Assembly (NCBI GenBank): GCA_964577825.1
Contig: CAZOBJ010000013.1
Coordinates: forward strand, 1-48,228
DNA: 48,228 nucleotides
Source: CAZOBJ01 sp964577825
GTDB taxonomy: Bacteria; Planctomycetota; SZUA-567; JAFGNG01
Direction: 5' to 3'
Part shown: positions 48,090 to 48,228 of the stretch, piece after piece
Position numbering within the stretch: position 1 is the first letter of the stretch
Layout of the letters: every line of letters begins with the position of its first letter
The notes under the pieces: generated by a model
Told to the model about the DNA's origin: nothing
What the model saw: only the letters and a program-made list of their open reading frames with translations
The model's database searches: none
Position numbers and translations under genes: made by a program

Positions 48090-48228
48090 ATGCTACAGGC
48101 CGCCATCGAAGCCGCGCGCGCCGCGGGACGGATCCAGCGCGAGCACTTCGGCTCCGTGCTCGAGGTCGACCGCGAGGAGCGTCGCGACATCAAGCTGCGC
48201 GTGGACAAGCTCTGCGAAGAGGCCATTG
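48090..48228 (+). CDS. Inositol-monophosphatase-like protein, 3' end missing
   Basis: Only 46 codons are present from ATG 48090 (GAGAGGA upstream). The visible text (AAGRIQREHFGS, then IKLRVDKLCEEAI) matches the first two helices of SuhB/IMPase-family phosphatases, where the second helix carries D in VDKxxE. Catalytic metal motifs lie beyond the window. The assignment rests on this short N-terminal match. Confidence 0.65.
   Translation, partial: MLQAAIEAARAAGRIQREHFGSVLEVDREERRDIKLRVDKLCEEAI

Noticed and set aside
1..48228. CRISPR arrays, tRNA genes, insertion sequences or prophage
   Set aside because: No regularly spaced repeats, tRNA cloverleaf, transposase motifs or terminal inverted repeats with target duplications were seen on either strand.

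Overview
This is a high-GC (roughly 70 percent) bacterial scaffold with one run of 100 Ns, so it is probably a metagenomic assembly. A Gram-negative envelope is implied by a lipid-A/ArnT-like glycosyltransferase operon together with murD and a 3D-domain secreted protein. The RNase P RNA is bacterial type A. Sulfatases, paired Gfo/Idh/MocA oxidoreductases with sugar isomerases, and a UroD-like protein are gene types that are abundant in uncultured PVC or Hydrogenedentota-like lineages. The phylum cannot be fixed from the sequence alone. No tRNA, rRNA, CRISPR array, transposase or phage gene was seen.

Layout. 1-3.8 kb (+): the end of a surface-polysaccharide cluster (methyltransferase, asparagine-synthase-like amidotransferase, GT4 glycosyltransferase). 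3.9-5.4 kb (+): a GNAT-GNAT-cyclic-nucleotide-binding fusion. 5.7-8.5 kb (-): a secreted orphan protein and DNA polymerase IV. 8.6-11.5 kb (+): two near-identical tandem sulfatases, the first broken by the assembly gap. 11.5-15.1 kb: cmk-plsC, a small CxxC protein, a 32-residue glycine-zipper membrane peptide and a second secreted orphan. 15.2-18.6 kb (-): an ArnT-like/GT2/LABN lipid-glycosylation operon. 18.9-22.5 kb (-): coaX-pyrR-pyrB-pyrC. 22.6-27.1 kb (-): two isomerase-plus-MocA-dehydrogenase cassettes and a HAD mutase. 27.2-27.5 kb (-): rnpB.

From 27.7 kb everything to 38.7 kb runs forward: a two-subunit ATP-citrate-lyase-like enzyme with a rearranged lyase active site, a HAD phosphatase, a 1018-residue GH20/Ntn-hydrolase fusion, a flavin reductase, a zinc-ribbon methyltransferase, a membrane protein and a DegT-type aminotransferase. 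After a divergent promoter region come cimA, murD and a UroD-like protein. The window then holds a complete nikR-nikKMLQO nickel ECF uptake operon and ends inside an inositol-monophosphatase-like gene.

The most unusual items are the GH20-Ntn fusion, the citrate-lyase-like enzyme that lacks one ACL catalytic histidine but carries a histidine at the citrate-synthase position, and the acetyltransferase with a C-terminal cyclic-nucleotide domain. Several convincing sigma-70-like promoters (TTG.. and TA...T boxes, 16-18 bp apart) support the proposed transcription units.
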